From Gemmatimonas aurantiaca T-27 (GTDB lineage: Bacteria; Gemmatimonadota; Gemmatimonadetes; Gemmatimonadales; Gemmatimonadaceae): a stretch of 64,000 nt of DNA. A model generated the notes under the pieces. That model saw nothing but the letters and a program-made list of their open reading frames with translations. It was not told the origin of the DNA and ran no database searches. The translations under genes were made by a program, and so were the position numbers. Of the stretch, positions 42,439 through 51,539 are shown one piece after another; positions within the stretch are counted from its first letter, which is position 1, and the number at the start of each line of letters is the position of its first letter. The stretch lies in assembly GCF_000010305.1 (NCBI RefSeq), contig NC_012489.1:2921646-2985645 (forward strand). The letters are read 5' to 3'.

Positions 42439-44667
42439 ATGTCTGCACAGGCTACACGTATCAATCAGTTGATTGCTGAAGCGCTTGATCTGGATGTCGA
42501 TCAGGCGCATTGGCGGGCCATCACACGTCAGATTCAGCCCGACGACCCACTGCCGGCGCGCATCCGATCCATTGGAGGCGCGATCGATGTGGGCTACCTC
42601 GATCGCGATCTCACGGCCGAGCAGGTGCGTGAAGCCGTCCTGGATCCACAGGCACCGCTCGTCTTGTTATGCGTGGGCGGCGACGATGCGGTCGTAGTGC
42701 GTCGTGATCTTTCGGGCGCGGCGACTGCCGTGCGCGTGATGCGAAGTGGCGGGGAGCATGCCATCCATGGGTCGCCCAAAGAACTGGCCGACGCGGTACT
42801 GCGTGAATGCGGCCAACGTGGCCGTGTGCCGGCATTGGCTCCCATGGCGCTGCGCTCGGCCGGCAGTATCCGCGGTGACGGTGCACCGCACAGTCCGATG
42901 CACACCCACGAAGACGAGGAACTGCTCCACCTCAATCCGGTGGATCGGACCATTGCGTTGCTCAGTCGTGAGCGGCGCGAGATCCTCACCGTCTTCTTTT
43001 ACGCCACGCTGGCTGGTGGCCTGAGCCTGATTCTGCCGCTGGCCGTGGGCGGCATCGTGCAGCTCGTCCAGGGGCGTTTGTTCCTGCAGCCCGTGGTCGT
43101 ACTCATCTCGCTGGTCATTCTCGGGACGATCATTGCCGGCGTGTTGCAGATTGGCATTTTGCGGGTGGGCGAACGTATCCAGCAGCGTGTCTTCGCGCGC
43201 ATGGCCATGGAGTTCGCCTTCCGCATCCCGCGCATGAAGTATGGCGCATCGCTCGAGACCAATCTGCCGGAAAAGATGAACCGCCTGTTCGAGGCGGTGG
43301 CCATTCAGAAGGCGCTGCAGAAACTGCTGATCGACGTGCCCACCGCGCTGCTCACGGTGGCATTTTCGTTGATTCTCCTGACGTTCTACAGCCCGTGGTT
43401 TTCGGTGTTCGCCATTGTCGTGGTGTTCATCCTGTACCTGATCATCAAGTGGACCGGCCCCGAGGGCATGTCCACGTCCATCGACGAATCGAAGTACAAG
43501 TACAAGGCCGTGCACCTGCTGCAGGAAATCGCGCGCGCGATGCATGCCTTCAAGTATGCCGGCGATTCCACGCTACCAGTGGAAAAAATGGACGGGGTGG
43601 TCACCAGCTACATCCACTACCGCAAGAAACACTTCGCGGTGCTGGTGAAGCAGACCATCGCCTTGATCGGCTTCAAGACGTTCATCACCGCTGCCGTGCT
43701 CATTCTTGGCGCGGCGCTGGTGCAGACCAATCAGATGCTGCTGGGCCAGTTCGTGGCCGCCGAAGTGGTGATCGTGACGGTGCTGGTGGGCGTGGAAAAG
43801 ATCATCAACAGCCTCGCCACCGTGTACGACATGCTCACATCCGTCGACAAAGCGGGGCACGTGAGTGACCTGCCACTCGAAGCCCGCGGTGGATTGGCGC
43901 CGACGCACGATCCGTCGAAGGGCATCGCCATCGAGGCGCGCGACGTACGGTATCGGTATCCCGGGGCACCACACCCCAGCGTGGCCGGCGTGTCCGTACG
44001 CATCGAACCGGGACAGCGTGTTGGCATCATGGGTGTGGACGGCTCCGGCCGCAGCACCCTGCTCAAGCTGCTTGGCGGCCTCATCGAGGACTACGACGGC
44101 ACATTGCGATTTGACGGCGTGACGCTGCGCGACCTCGATCGCCCGGCGCTGCGCACACGCGTAGGCCAGATGCTCTCGTGGTCCGATCTGTTCGATGGAT
44201 CGGTGGAAGAGAATGTTTCGGTGGGCCGTCTGCACATCACCCCGCGTGACGTGCAGCAGGCACTCGATGATCTCGACATCAACGATGCCGTGCAGTTGTT
44301 GCCGCAGGGTATCCGCACGGAAATCACGAATGGCGGGCGCAACCTGCCGGCACATCTCGCCAACAAGCTGTTGATTGCGCAGGGCATCGTGGGCAATCCG
44401 CGCTTGGTCGTACTCGACGATTTCTTCCAGAATCTCGACGCCACCTCGCGCTCACACATCATCCGCCTGCTGACCGACCGTAGTCGGCCGTGGACGGTGT
44501 TGGCCGTTTCGCACGACCCGCAGATGCTGAGTGCCTTCGATCGAGTGCTGATCGTGGAAAACGGACGCATCATGTGCGAAGGCAGCTTCTCGGAGCTGCG
44601 ACAGGATGCGGTCTGCCGGAACCTCCTGCACGAGTTTGCGAACGACTTCACGTCGGGAGGTGCCTGA
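42439..44667 (+). CDS. ABC exporter-like permease-ATPase fusion with degenerate ATPase motifs
   Basis: From ATG 42439 the protein has 742 residues: an N-terminal ~165-residue cytoplasmic domain (possibly C39-like), six membrane helices (~175-460) and a nucleotide-binding domain (~485-740). Walker A reads GVDGSGRST with Arg538 for the essential Lys. The signature LSGGQ position reads LPAHL (636-640), and Walker B ends LDD with Asp661 for the catalytic Glu. The Q-loop (GQMLSW) and H-loop (SHDP, His692) remain. The topology is that of type I secretion exporters, and the next two genes are HlyD- and TolC-like. Normal ATP hydrolysis is doubtful. A TTG start at 42415 is possible. Confidence 0.9.
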   Translation: MSAQATRINQLIAEALDLDVDQAHWRAITRQIQPDDPLPARIRSIGGAIDVGYLDRDLTAEQVREAVLDPQAPLVLLCVGGDDAVVVRRDLSGAATAVRVMRSGGEHAIHGSPKELADAVLRECGQRGRVPALAPMALRSAGSIRGDGAPHSPMHTHEDEELLHLNPVDRTIALLSRERREILTVFFYATLAGGLSLILPLAVGGIVQLVQGRLFLQPVVVLISLVILGTIIAGVLQIGILRVGERIQQRVFARMAMEFAFRIPRMKYGASLETNLPEKMNRLFEAVAIQKALQKLLIDVPTALLTVAFSLILLTFYSPWFSVFAIVVVFILYLIIKWTGPEGMSTSIDESKYKYKAVHLLQEIARAMHAFKYAGDSTLPVEKMDGVVTSYIHYRKKHFAVLVKQTIALIGFKTFITAAVLILGAALVQTNQMLLGQFVAAEVVIVTVLVGVEKIINSLATVYDMLTSVDKAGHVSDLPLEARGGLAPTHDPSKGIAIEARDVRYRYPGAPHPSVAGVSVRIEPGQRVGIMGVDGSGRSTLLKLLGGLIEDYDGTLRFDGVTLRDLDRPALRTRVGQMLSWSDLFDGSVEENVSVGRLHITPRDVQQALDDLDINDAVQLLPQGIRTEITNGGRNLPAHLANKLLIAQGIVGNPRLVVLDDFFQNLDATSRSHIIRLLTDRSRPWTVLAVSHDPQMLSAFDRVLIVENGRIMCEGSFSELRQDAVCRNLLHEFANDFTSGGA

Positions 44668-44670
44668 GCC

Positions 44671-46053
44671 ATGGCCGGATCCGATCTTGATATCGAGCGG
44701 GAACTCAAGCATCTGCCGCTGGAAACCACGACGCTGCTGGGCACGGCGAATACCAGTCGCATCGTTTCTCGTTGGCTGATCGGCATTCTTCTGGTGCTGC
44801 TGGCCATCATGTTCCTGCCCTGGCAGCAGAACGTGCAGGGGATGGGCTATGTGACCGCGCTCAGTCCTGCGGATCGCCCCCAGCAATTGCAATCACGTAT
44901 CGATGGCCGCATCGAGGCCTGGTATGTGGCAGAAGGACAGTTCGTGAAGAAGGGTGATTCGATCGTGCGCATTTCGGAGATCAAGGAGGAGTATCTCAAT
45001 CCGAATGTGCTACCACTGACGGTCGCCCAGCGGGAAGCCAAACAGAGCGCGATTGGTGAGAAGCTCAACAAGGCCAGTGCGTTGGAGACGCAGATCGAAC
45101 AACTCGAACAGCAGCGCGAGCTCAAGATCCTGCAAACCCGCAACAAGGTGTTGCAGTATCAGGCCGAGGTACGACAGGTGTCACTCGAGGACAGTGTCGC
45201 ACGCGATCAGTTGCGTCGCCGTGAGCGTCTGTTCCGTGACTCGCTGGGCCTGGTGTCGATGAACGACATGCAATCGTTTCAGATCAAGGCGCAGCAGACC
45301 GCGGCCAAGCTGATCGAGAAACAGCAGATGCTCGCCATCACGGAAACGGACCTGACGAGCATTCCTGCCGAATACGGCGAGAAGATCTCGAAGGCTCGTT
45401 CCGATCGGGCGGCCACGCTCGCGGAAGTGAGCGAAGGCCGCTCCGAAGTTGCCAAGCTGCAGGACAAGGTCGGCTCGCTCACGCTGCGCAGCTCGTTCTA
45501 CGTGATTGAAGCGCCACAGGATGGCTATGTGGTGCGCGCCAACCGCGCCGGCCCCGGCGTGATCGTGAAGGTGGGTGAACCCATCGTGTCAGTACAGCCC
45601 GCGCGTCCGCAGAAGGCCGTTGAGCTGTATGTGAAGCCGATGGACGTGGCCCTGCTCAAGCCGGGACGTCATGTACGTGTGTTCTTCGATGGCTGGCCGG
45701 CACTGCAGTTCTCGGGATGGCCACAGGTCGCGGTCGGTACGTTTGGTGCCACGGTAGCGGTCATCGATCAGTTCCCGAGCGCCGACGGCCGTTTCCGTGT
45801 GCTGCTGGTGCAGGACACCACTCACGATGAGCCTTGGCCGACACAGCTCCGACTCGGCACCGGTGCCGAAGGCTGGGCCATGCTCGACAAGGTCACCATC
45901 GGTTGGGAAATCTGGCGTCAGCTCAATGGGTTCCCGCTGTCGATCAAGGCCAGTGACGCGCCGCCGGGCGATCTTGTGGCGGGTGAATCGGGTGGCGACT
46001 CCAAGGCCTCCGATGGCAAGAGCGGGGGCTCGGGAGTGGGAGGCTCGAAGTGA
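44671..46053 (+). CDS. HlyD-type membrane fusion protein
   Basis: 460 residues: cytoplasmic N-terminus (~1-32), one membrane helix (WLIGILLVLLAIMFLPW), then split barrel-sandwich/lipoyl halves (RIEAWYVAEGQFVKKGDSIVRI and YVIEAPQDGYVVRANRAGPGVIVKVGEPI in pieces) around a long coiled-coil hairpin (~115-290), and a beta-barrel domain. The C-terminus is a Gly/Ser/Asp-rich tail. It is 3 bases after the ABC gene and overlaps the TolC-like gene by GTGA, so all three are made together and should span the envelope as a tripartite channel. Confidence 0.92.
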   Translation: MAGSDLDIERELKHLPLETTTLLGTANTSRIVSRWLIGILLVLLAIMFLPWQQNVQGMGYVTALSPADRPQQLQSRIDGRIEAWYVAEGQFVKKGDSIVRISEIKEEYLNPNVLPLTVAQREAKQSAIGEKLNKASALETQIEQLEQQRELKILQTRNKVLQYQAEVRQVSLEDSVARDQLRRRERLFRDSLGLVSMNDMQSFQIKAQQTAAKLIEKQQMLAITETDLTSIPAEYGEKISKARSDRAATLAEVSEGRSEVAKLQDKVGSLTLRSSFYVIEAPQDGYVVRANRAGPGVIVKVGEPIVSVQPARPQKAVELYVKPMDVALLKPGRHVRVFFDGWPALQFSGWPQVAVGTFGATVAVIDQFPSADGRFRVLLVQDTTHDEPWPTQLRLGTGAEGWAMLDKVTIGWEIWRQLNGFPLSIKASDAPPGDLVAGESGGDSKASDGKSGGSGVGGSK

Positions 46054-47567
46054 GGCGCCTGTACACCCTGACTCTGGGGGCGATCGTGGGCAGTGTCGGA
46101 GCGGGCGCCCTCGCTCCCGTGCCAGCTTCGGCTCAGCCAGACAGCGCACGCACGTCGGTCGCTTCGCCGAACAGGTCCACGAGCGCGCTGCTCGGCGCAC
46201 TCGTAGATACCAGCGGCACGCCGTACACCTTCCCCGAATTCGTCGACGAGGTGCTCGGTCACCATCCCGTGGCGCAGCAGGCGCGCCTGGTGGCTGAGCA
46301 GGCGCGCGCCGAACTGCGGTCGGCATGGGGGGCGTTCGATCCCAAGGTCTCGGCCAAGTGGGATCAGAAACGTTCCGGTGGCACCGAGTACTACAACTAC
46401 CTGAACACCGAGTTGAAGATTCCCCTCCCCATCGGGGCCGACGTCACGTTGGCCTACGATCGTACCATGGGGCGGTACTTCAATCCGGATCGCCGCACCG
46501 ACGGCAACGGGACGTTCGCGGCCGGCATTTCCATTCCGCTCGGTCAGCGTATCGTGACCGACGAGCGCCGCACGGCATTGCAGCAGGCGCGCGCCGCCCG
46601 TGATGCCGGTGATGCCGAACGCCTCGGCATCGTCAACAAACTGTTGTATGCCGCCGCCAAAGATTACGGCTCGTGGTACGAAGCCTGGCGTCGTCGCGCG
46701 ATCGCGCAGGAAGGCGAGGCCCTCGCGGCCTTTCGCCTGCAGGCCGTGCGCGCACGTGTCAACAACGGTGAGAGCGCGCCCATCGACACGGTGGAAGCGC
46801 TGCTGGAGGTGCAACGCCGGCAGGTGAGCCGCTACGAGGCGGAGGCCGCGTTTTACCTGTCGTCGTTGCACATGACGGCCTATCTCTGGGATCCTGAGGG
46901 ACGCCCGGCGTCCCTGCCCGATGCCGCCAAGCCGGTGTTGCATGGGCTGGGCCGCGGCGGCATCGATTCCACGCAGCTCAGCGCACTCGTGGACCGCGCC
47001 GTGGAGCGCAATCCCGAGTTGGCCAAGGTGCAGGCCAAGATCCGCCAGGCGTCGGCGGAGCGCCTGCTGGCGGCGCAGGGGATACTGCCATTTGCCGAGG
47101 CCAAGCTGGCTGGTGTCGCCGAGCGTGGTTCGGACGACTCCTTCTTCAACCGCGACCGCCTCGACGACAATTACAAAGCGGCGCTCGTGATCTCGTCGCC
47201 GCTGTTGTTCCTCAAGGAAACGGGCAAGTTCAACGCCACCGACGCGAAGCTCGACTTCCAGCGACTGGAGCGGGATCTGGTGCGCCGTGACATTGAAATC
47301 GATGCCCGTACGGCCATTTTCGATCTGTCCAATCTTCAGCGGCTGCTGGTGACGCAGGAAGCCAACGTGCGGAATGCGCGGCTGCTACGGGACGCCGAGC
47401 AGATCCGGTTCGAGAATGGCGAAAGCACCCTGCTCATTCTGAATCTGCGTGAGCGTCTGGTGCTGGATGAGGCGGGCAAACTGGCGTCGCTGGAAGCCAA
47501 GGTCGCTTCTGCGCGCGGCGCGTTGGTTCTGGCCACGGGAGACCGGTCACTCCTGACGATCCCGTAG
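46050..47567 (+). CDS. TolC-family outer membrane channel protein
   Basis: 505 residues with a signal peptide (ending near PASAQ, residue 29). Two outer membrane efflux protein repeats are seen: long alpha-helices rich in Ala/Arg/Glu/Gln (~65-280 and ~315-500) separated by short beta segments (KIPLPIGADVTLAYDR; LVISSPLLFLKETGK). This is the usual TolC architecture. The GTG start is within the stop of the HlyD-type gene. It completes the ABC-HlyD-TolC set; the cargo is unknown and no RTX-like substrate gene is next to it. Confidence 0.92.
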   Translation: MRRLYTLTLGAIVGSVGAGALAPVPASAQPDSARTSVASPNRSTSALLGALVDTSGTPYTFPEFVDEVLGHHPVAQQARLVAEQARAELRSAWGAFDPKVSAKWDQKRSGGTEYYNYLNTELKIPLPIGADVTLAYDRTMGRYFNPDRRTDGNGTFAAGISIPLGQRIVTDERRTALQQARAARDAGDAERLGIVNKLLYAAAKDYGSWYEAWRRRAIAQEGEALAAFRLQAVRARVNNGESAPIDTVEALLEVQRRQVSRYEAEAAFYLSSLHMTAYLWDPEGRPASLPDAAKPVLHGLGRGGIDSTQLSALVDRAVERNPELAKVQAKIRQASAERLLAAQGILPFAEAKLAGVAERGSDDSFFNRDRLDDNYKAALVISSPLLFLKETGKFNATDAKLDFQRLERDLVRRDIEIDARTAIFDLSNLQRLLVTQEANVRNARLLRDAEQIRFENGESTLLILNLRERLVLDEAGKLASLEAKVASARGALVLATGDRSLLTIP

Positions 47568-47667
47568 TACCTTCCGTGCATGCTTGATTCACGGTACCGC
47601 TCCAATCCTACCCATCGGGCTGCTGTTTCCGCGCCCATCACGGGCTCGACGCCCCAGTTGCGGTCTG

Positions 47668-49149
47668 ATGCCACAACCCGCTGAAACGCTCACGCATGAG
47701 CAGGTGCGTGGCCTGATCGACGGTGTGCTGGCCAGGCCCGCTCAGGAAGGCGCCCGTATCCTGGCGCTCCTCTGGCTGCATCAGTTGGTGGCCGCACGCA
47801 CGGCATGGCAGGCGTCCACCGCGGCGACCGCCACGGACGAGCGGCCCGCGGACGGTGTGGTCGACACGCCGTCGGAGTCTGCGCCGCTGCTGCACAAGGC
47901 CCGGGTGAGCCTGCGACGCTTGCGGGCCACGCTGCGGGAAAACGCCCGGGTGCTCGATGGCGTGGCCGACCGTCGCGTGCTGCGTGCGTTGCGGCGGTTG
48001 GGGCGTGAAACGGGCGAGGCCCGTGATCTCGACGTCCATCGCGAATGGCTGGACGCGAATCTCGAAGTGTTGTCGCCGGAAGCCCGGGCGGAAGCGGAGA
48101 CACTGCGCGACCGCATGGCCCGAAAGCCCGATCAGTCCACACAAGTCATCGAGCGGGCCTTTGCGCGGCGCCTCGATCCCATCGCCGCAGATCTGATGAC
48201 GGCGCTGGGCACGTACCGTTTGCGACTACTGGTGGGGGTGCGCCCTGCTCCGGTGAGTCTCGCGCGCCATCTCGCCTCGGTGCTGAAGCGATCCGGTGAC
48301 CGGTTGCGCCGCGATCTCGAGCACGTGCGGGGCATGGCAGAGTCGCAGGACGAGCTGCACGAACTCCGCATCCGGCTCAAGCGCCAGCGCGCGGTGCTCG
48401 CACCGTTTGCCAAGACCGATCGGAAGATCGGCGCGTGGTTCGAACTCGCCACGCGTGGGCAGGACCAGTTGGGCGCAATGCGCGATGCCATCCTGCTGGC
48501 CGAACGTGCACGTCGTCACAAGCTGCCGCAGCTCGAGTCTGCTCTTCGCGATCATGCGATGTCGTACTATGCCGCGTTTGCCGCGGACTGGCTCCAGTCG
48601 GACGCGCCGTTTGCCATGCTCGATGCCACGCGCGAAGCCCTGCGCGCGCAGAGTGGTCCCCGCGATGCGGCGTCTGGGCTTCCGCTCGAAATCGAACGGA
48701 AATTCCTGTTGCGTGAGTGTCCGCCAGCGGCCCGTGCGACCAGACCCACGCTGATCGATCAGGGGTGGTTGCCAGGCAAAGCGCTCAAGGAGCGCCTGCG
48801 TCTGCGCACCGAACCCGATGGCATGGTTTCGTGTTGGCGCACCATCAAGCTGGGACCGGTGAAATCCCGGATCGAAGTGGAAGAAGCCACGTCGCCTGAA
48901 CTGTTCGCTTCGTTGTGGCCGCTCACGCGCCTTTCCCGAGTGCGCAAGGAGCGTTACACGATCGCCGAAGGAGATCAGCATTGGGAAATCGACGTGTTCC
49001 TCGACCGGCAACTGGTGCTGGCCGAAGTGGAGCTCGAGTCGATGGAAGAACCTGTCTCGCCCCCCGCGTGGCTGGCTCCGTACATCGTGCGCGAAGTAAC
49101 CGGTGAGGCGGCGTACTTCAATTCCGAACTCGCGCGCCCGGACGTATGA
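47668..49149 (+). CDS. CHAD-CYTH fusion protein (polyphosphate-binding plus triphosphatase-type domains)
   Basis: 493 residues from ATG 47668. The first ~320 residues form a CHAD domain: all-helical, with basic, conserved-His helices (LHKARVSLRRLRATLREN; ELHELRIRLKRQRAVL) known to bind polyphosphate. The last ~155 residues are a CYTH tunnel-fold domain with the EIERKFLL (ExExK) metal motif, followed by KERLRLRTEPDG and VEVELES-like strands, expected to hydrolyse inorganic triphosphate or a related compound. Most known fusions place CYTH first, so the order here is reversed. A TTG start at 47584 is possible but adds no conserved sequence. It lies 100 bases after the TolC-type gene. Confidence 0.88.
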   Translation: MPQPAETLTHEQVRGLIDGVLARPAQEGARILALLWLHQLVAARTAWQASTAATATDERPADGVVDTPSESAPLLHKARVSLRRLRATLRENARVLDGVADRRVLRALRRLGRETGEARDLDVHREWLDANLEVLSPEARAEAETLRDRMARKPDQSTQVIERAFARRLDPIAADLMTALGTYRLRLLVGVRPAPVSLARHLASVLKRSGDRLRRDLEHVRGMAESQDELHELRIRLKRQRAVLAPFAKTDRKIGAWFELATRGQDQLGAMRDAILLAERARRHKLPQLESALRDHAMSYYAAFAADWLQSDAPFAMLDATREALRAQSGPRDAASGLPLEIERKFLLRECPPAARATRPTLIDQGWLPGKALKERLRLRTEPDGMVSCWRTIKLGPVKSRIEVEEATSPELFASLWPLTRLSRVRKERYTIAEGDQHWEIDVFLDRQLVLAEVELESMEEPVSPPAWLAPYIVREVTGEAAYFNSELARPDV

Positions 49150-49192
49150 GCCGTGAATGAGACATGCCTGAGCGGCACATGAGACCGGCGTC

Positions 49193-50398
49193 ATGATGAT
49201 CTCCATGATGGCGCTGCGCGACCGGCGCTCGCGCCTGGTGGGCTATTTCGTGTCGGGATGTCCGGACGATGTCCGCAATAGTGCGGGCCCCGACGACGAG
49301 GCCAAGAGCATCGTCGAGCGCGTGCCCGCACTCGCCCGGCTCGCTGGGCGCAGCGTCATCGTGCCCGTCACTCCAGCCCTCGTGCGGGACGGCGCCATAA
49401 CCCGTTTTGCGTCGGTGGATGCGGTCTGGCTCCTGGCGACCGAAGCGCTGGACGATGCCGCCACACGCCGATCGGTGGATCGCCTGATCGGCGCGGGCTT
49501 TCAGTTTGCCTTGATGGGATATCCCGAGGGAGAGCCGCTGCCGCCCTCGCTCACGGGCAGCACCATCATGCTCGATGCGGCCCGCACCGCTCCGGCCACG
49601 CTCGACGCGCGTATTCGCGTGCTGAACGAGGCGGGACTGCGTCCGCTGGTGCGTGGTGTGGATGACCGGGTCACCCGTCAGCGTGTGCTGGCGGCAGGAA
49701 CGCCGCTGTACTGCGGACGACAGCTCACCCGTGGCGCCGGCGTCGCTCCGGATCGCACCACGGAAGACAGCATCATCCGCTCCATCATGATGCTTGCCGC
49801 ATTCGCCGACGGTCGTCCGCCCGATGGGACATTCGACGCCTTTGTGCGCGATGATCCACACGTCGCGGCGTCGTTGCTCAAGGCGATGTCGTCGGCTTCA
49901 TTGGGCGTGCGTGGACCGCGTTCGGTATCACACGCACTCACCATGCTGGGCCGCGATGCCATCATGGAACGCATGGTGGCCGTGACGGCTCGCCTGATCG
50001 GCGAAGCCGCGCAGGATCCGGAGCTCGCCTTTCTCGCGCTGCGCCGTGCTCGCCTGTGTGAACGTGTGGGCACGGCCCTCGATGCGGCCCCGCATCCGCG
50101 GGCCCGTGTCATTGCGGGGCTGCTGTCCACGTTGGAGTTCGCCCTCGGGTCGCCTGGGCCGGTGATCGCGCAACGTCTGGCGTTGACGCCCGCACTCAAG
50201 GATGTCATGGTGGACCGCGCACTGCCGCTCGGGCAATTGCTCGATGTGGTCGATGCGATGGACTACGGCTGGTGGGATGACATGCTCTATCGTTCGCAAC
50301 GCCTCGGCATTCGTCCGCGCGTGATCGCAGAAGCCTGGACCGACGCCTGGCGCGCGGCCCGGGATGAGCTGGGCATTACCCGCGCCGACGGCTTTTGA
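49193..50398 (+). CDS. HDOD-domain protein with degenerate EAL-like N-terminus (YuxH-like)
   Basis: 401 residues. The N-terminal ~190 residues look like a degenerate EAL (c-di-GMP phosphodiesterase) barrel without the EAL motif or its metal ligands (RSVDRLIGAGFQFALMGYPEG; VRGVDDRVTRQRVLAAG). The C-terminal part is an HDOD domain (DPHVAASLLKAMSSASLGVR, SVSHALTMLGRDAIMERM). This is the YuxH-type arrangement, generally taken as a signalling scaffold without enzyme activity. It lies 43 bases after the CHAD-CYTH gene on the same strand. The domain call is fair; function is unknown. Confidence 0.78.
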   Translation: MMISMMALRDRRSRLVGYFVSGCPDDVRNSAGPDDEAKSIVERVPALARLAGRSVIVPVTPALVRDGAITRFASVDAVWLLATEALDDAATRRSVDRLIGAGFQFALMGYPEGEPLPPSLTGSTIMLDAARTAPATLDARIRVLNEAGLRPLVRGVDDRVTRQRVLAAGTPLYCGRQLTRGAGVAPDRTTEDSIIRSIMMLAAFADGRPPDGTFDAFVRDDPHVAASLLKAMSSASLGVRGPRSVSHALTMLGRDAIMERMVAVTARLIGEAAQDPELAFLALRRARLCERVGTALDAAPHPRARVIAGLLSTLEFALGSPGPVIAQRLALTPALKDVMVDRALPLGQLLDVVDAMDYGWWDDMLYRSQRLGIRPRVIAEAWTDAWRAARDELGITRADGF

Positions 50399-50422
50399 CG
50401 CCATCACCAAGAGATTTCGCGC

Positions 50423-50770
50423 ATGAGCGAACACGCCAGACAGTACCTCATCGATCGATTCCGCGAGGACGCGCACGCCCTGCGTGAACGCGTGGCCACC
50501 ATGCGTCGTGGGGTGCAGGTGCCCGGACCGGATGTGACCACGTCTGAACGCATGGCCGAAGCCTGCGACGATGTGGCCACCGTGGTCAGTGGCGTGGCGG
50601 CGCAGGATGACGCCACCACCATCGACCAGTGGGTTGCGACGCTCGTGACCATGCTGGAGGATCGTCAGCGTGGCCAGACACTGCATCCGGCCGTGCGCGC
50701 CGTGTATGCCGGTGGCGTGGCCCGTGTGCGGGAAGTGGCTCAGGCGGAGCGTCGCGATGAGTCGCGGTAA
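50423..50770 (+). CDS. small hypothetical alpha-helical protein
   Basis: 115 residues, charged and helical throughout (RQYLIDRFREDAHALRERVATMRRG; DVATVVSGVAAQDDATTIDQWVATLVTMLED), with no Cys, signal or membrane segment. AAGAGA lies 11 bases before the ATG. It follows the HDOD gene by 24 bases and overlaps the hsp15 start by 14 bases, so it is a middle gene of an operon. No family is recognised. Confidence 0.6.
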   Translation: MSEHARQYLIDRFREDAHALRERVATMRRGVQVPGPDVTTSERMAEACDDVATVVSGVAAQDDATTIDQWVATLVTMLEDRQRGQTLHPAVRAVYAGGVARVREVAQAERRDESR

Positions 50771-51200
50771 GCGCGCACCCGACACGCACGACGAGGACAA
50801 CGACAACGACGGACTGCCCGTCGAGCGGGTGCGTCTCGACAAATGGCTGTGGGCGGCGCGTTTCTACAAGACGCGCGCACTGGCCGCTGAAGCGATCGAT
50901 GGCGGCAAGGCCGACGTGAACGGTGAACGGGCCAAACGCGCCAAACCGGTGCAAGCCGGCGATGAAGTGCGCCTGCGGCAAGGCCCTATCGAATGGTGCC
51001 TCAAGATCCTCGATGTCTCCGCACGCCGCGGATCCGCAGAAATCGCGCGTCAGTTGTACGAAGAAACAGAAGACGGGCGTGTGCGCCGCGAGCGGGTCAG
51101 TGAACACTTGCGTTCGATGCCGACGGGCTTCGCCTACGGAGACAGCAAGCCTGGCAAGCGCGATCGACGAGCCCTGCGTCGCCTCAAAGGCGACGGATGA
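50757..51200 (+). CDS. hslR: Hsp15-like ribosome-associated S4-domain protein
   Basis: 147 residues from ATG 50757. The S4 RNA-binding domain (VRLDKWLWAARFYKTRALAAEAI, GGKADVNGERAKRAKPVQAGDEVRLRQG in pieces) and the LYEETED segment closely parallel E. coli Hsp15, which binds 50S subunits carrying nascent chains after stalled translation. The C-terminus is basic (KPGKRDRRALRRLKGDG). The longer open frame upstream overlaps the previous gene and is rejected. Together with arfB at 40852 the window holds two ribosome-rescue factors. Confidence 0.92.
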   Translation: MSRGKRAPDTHDEDNDNDGLPVERVRLDKWLWAARFYKTRALAAEAIDGGKADVNGERAKRAKPVQAGDEVRLRQGPIEWCLKILDVSARRGSAEIARQLYEETEDGRVRRERVSEHLRSMPTGFAYGDSKPGKRDRRALRRLKGDG

Positions 51201-51254
51201 ACTCGACGCGACGGCTTTCATCGACCATGCGCCAAGCCTCAGCTTAAGGCAGCA

Positions 51255-51539
51255 TCACGGTGGAGCTGAATGCACCTGGCGGAGTTGAACGAGCACGGTG
51301 TCCGGTGTCGTGTGCTCGTTCACCGTCAGCGCACGTATTCCGGAATGCGTGATCTCGTCCACCGGCGTGCGCACATCGTGCACCAATAGCTGCGCACGCC
51401 CGTCTGCCAAGGCCTTGGCAAGTTCGGCCGGGCGCGACGCCAGACGTACGCCATACCCCGCAGCGCGCAGCGCCCGATCGTACGCCAGTCGTTGCGTACG
51501 ATCGTCCAGATACACAACCACGAGGACGGGATCGCTCAC
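51255..51539 (-). CDS. small receiver-like protein coupled to RidA
   Basis: 94 residues from GTG 51539. It begins DPVLVVVYLDDRTQRLAYDRAL and continues GYGVRLASRPAELAKAL and AQLLVHDVRTPV, the beta1-alpha1-beta2-alpha2-beta3 pattern of a response-regulator receiver, with an acidic pair (DD, 12-13) and an Asp (55) where the phospho-acceptor should be. The later half is shortened and lacks the KP lysine. The GTG overlaps the ridA stop (GTGA at 51536-51539), which is the main reason to accept it as a gene. Function is unknown; a receiver fold is an inference. Confidence 0.65.
   Translation of the reverse strand: MSDPVLVVVYLDDRTQRLAYDRALRAAGYGVRLASRPAELAKALADGRAQLLVHDVRTPVDEITHSGIRALTVNEHTTPDTVLVQLRQVHSAPP

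Noticed and set aside
42046-42510. Upstream extension of the beta-barrel frame across the intergenic region
   Set aside because: The signal peptide begins at the ATG near 42045; the extension overlaps the exporter gene start and shows no conserved sequence.
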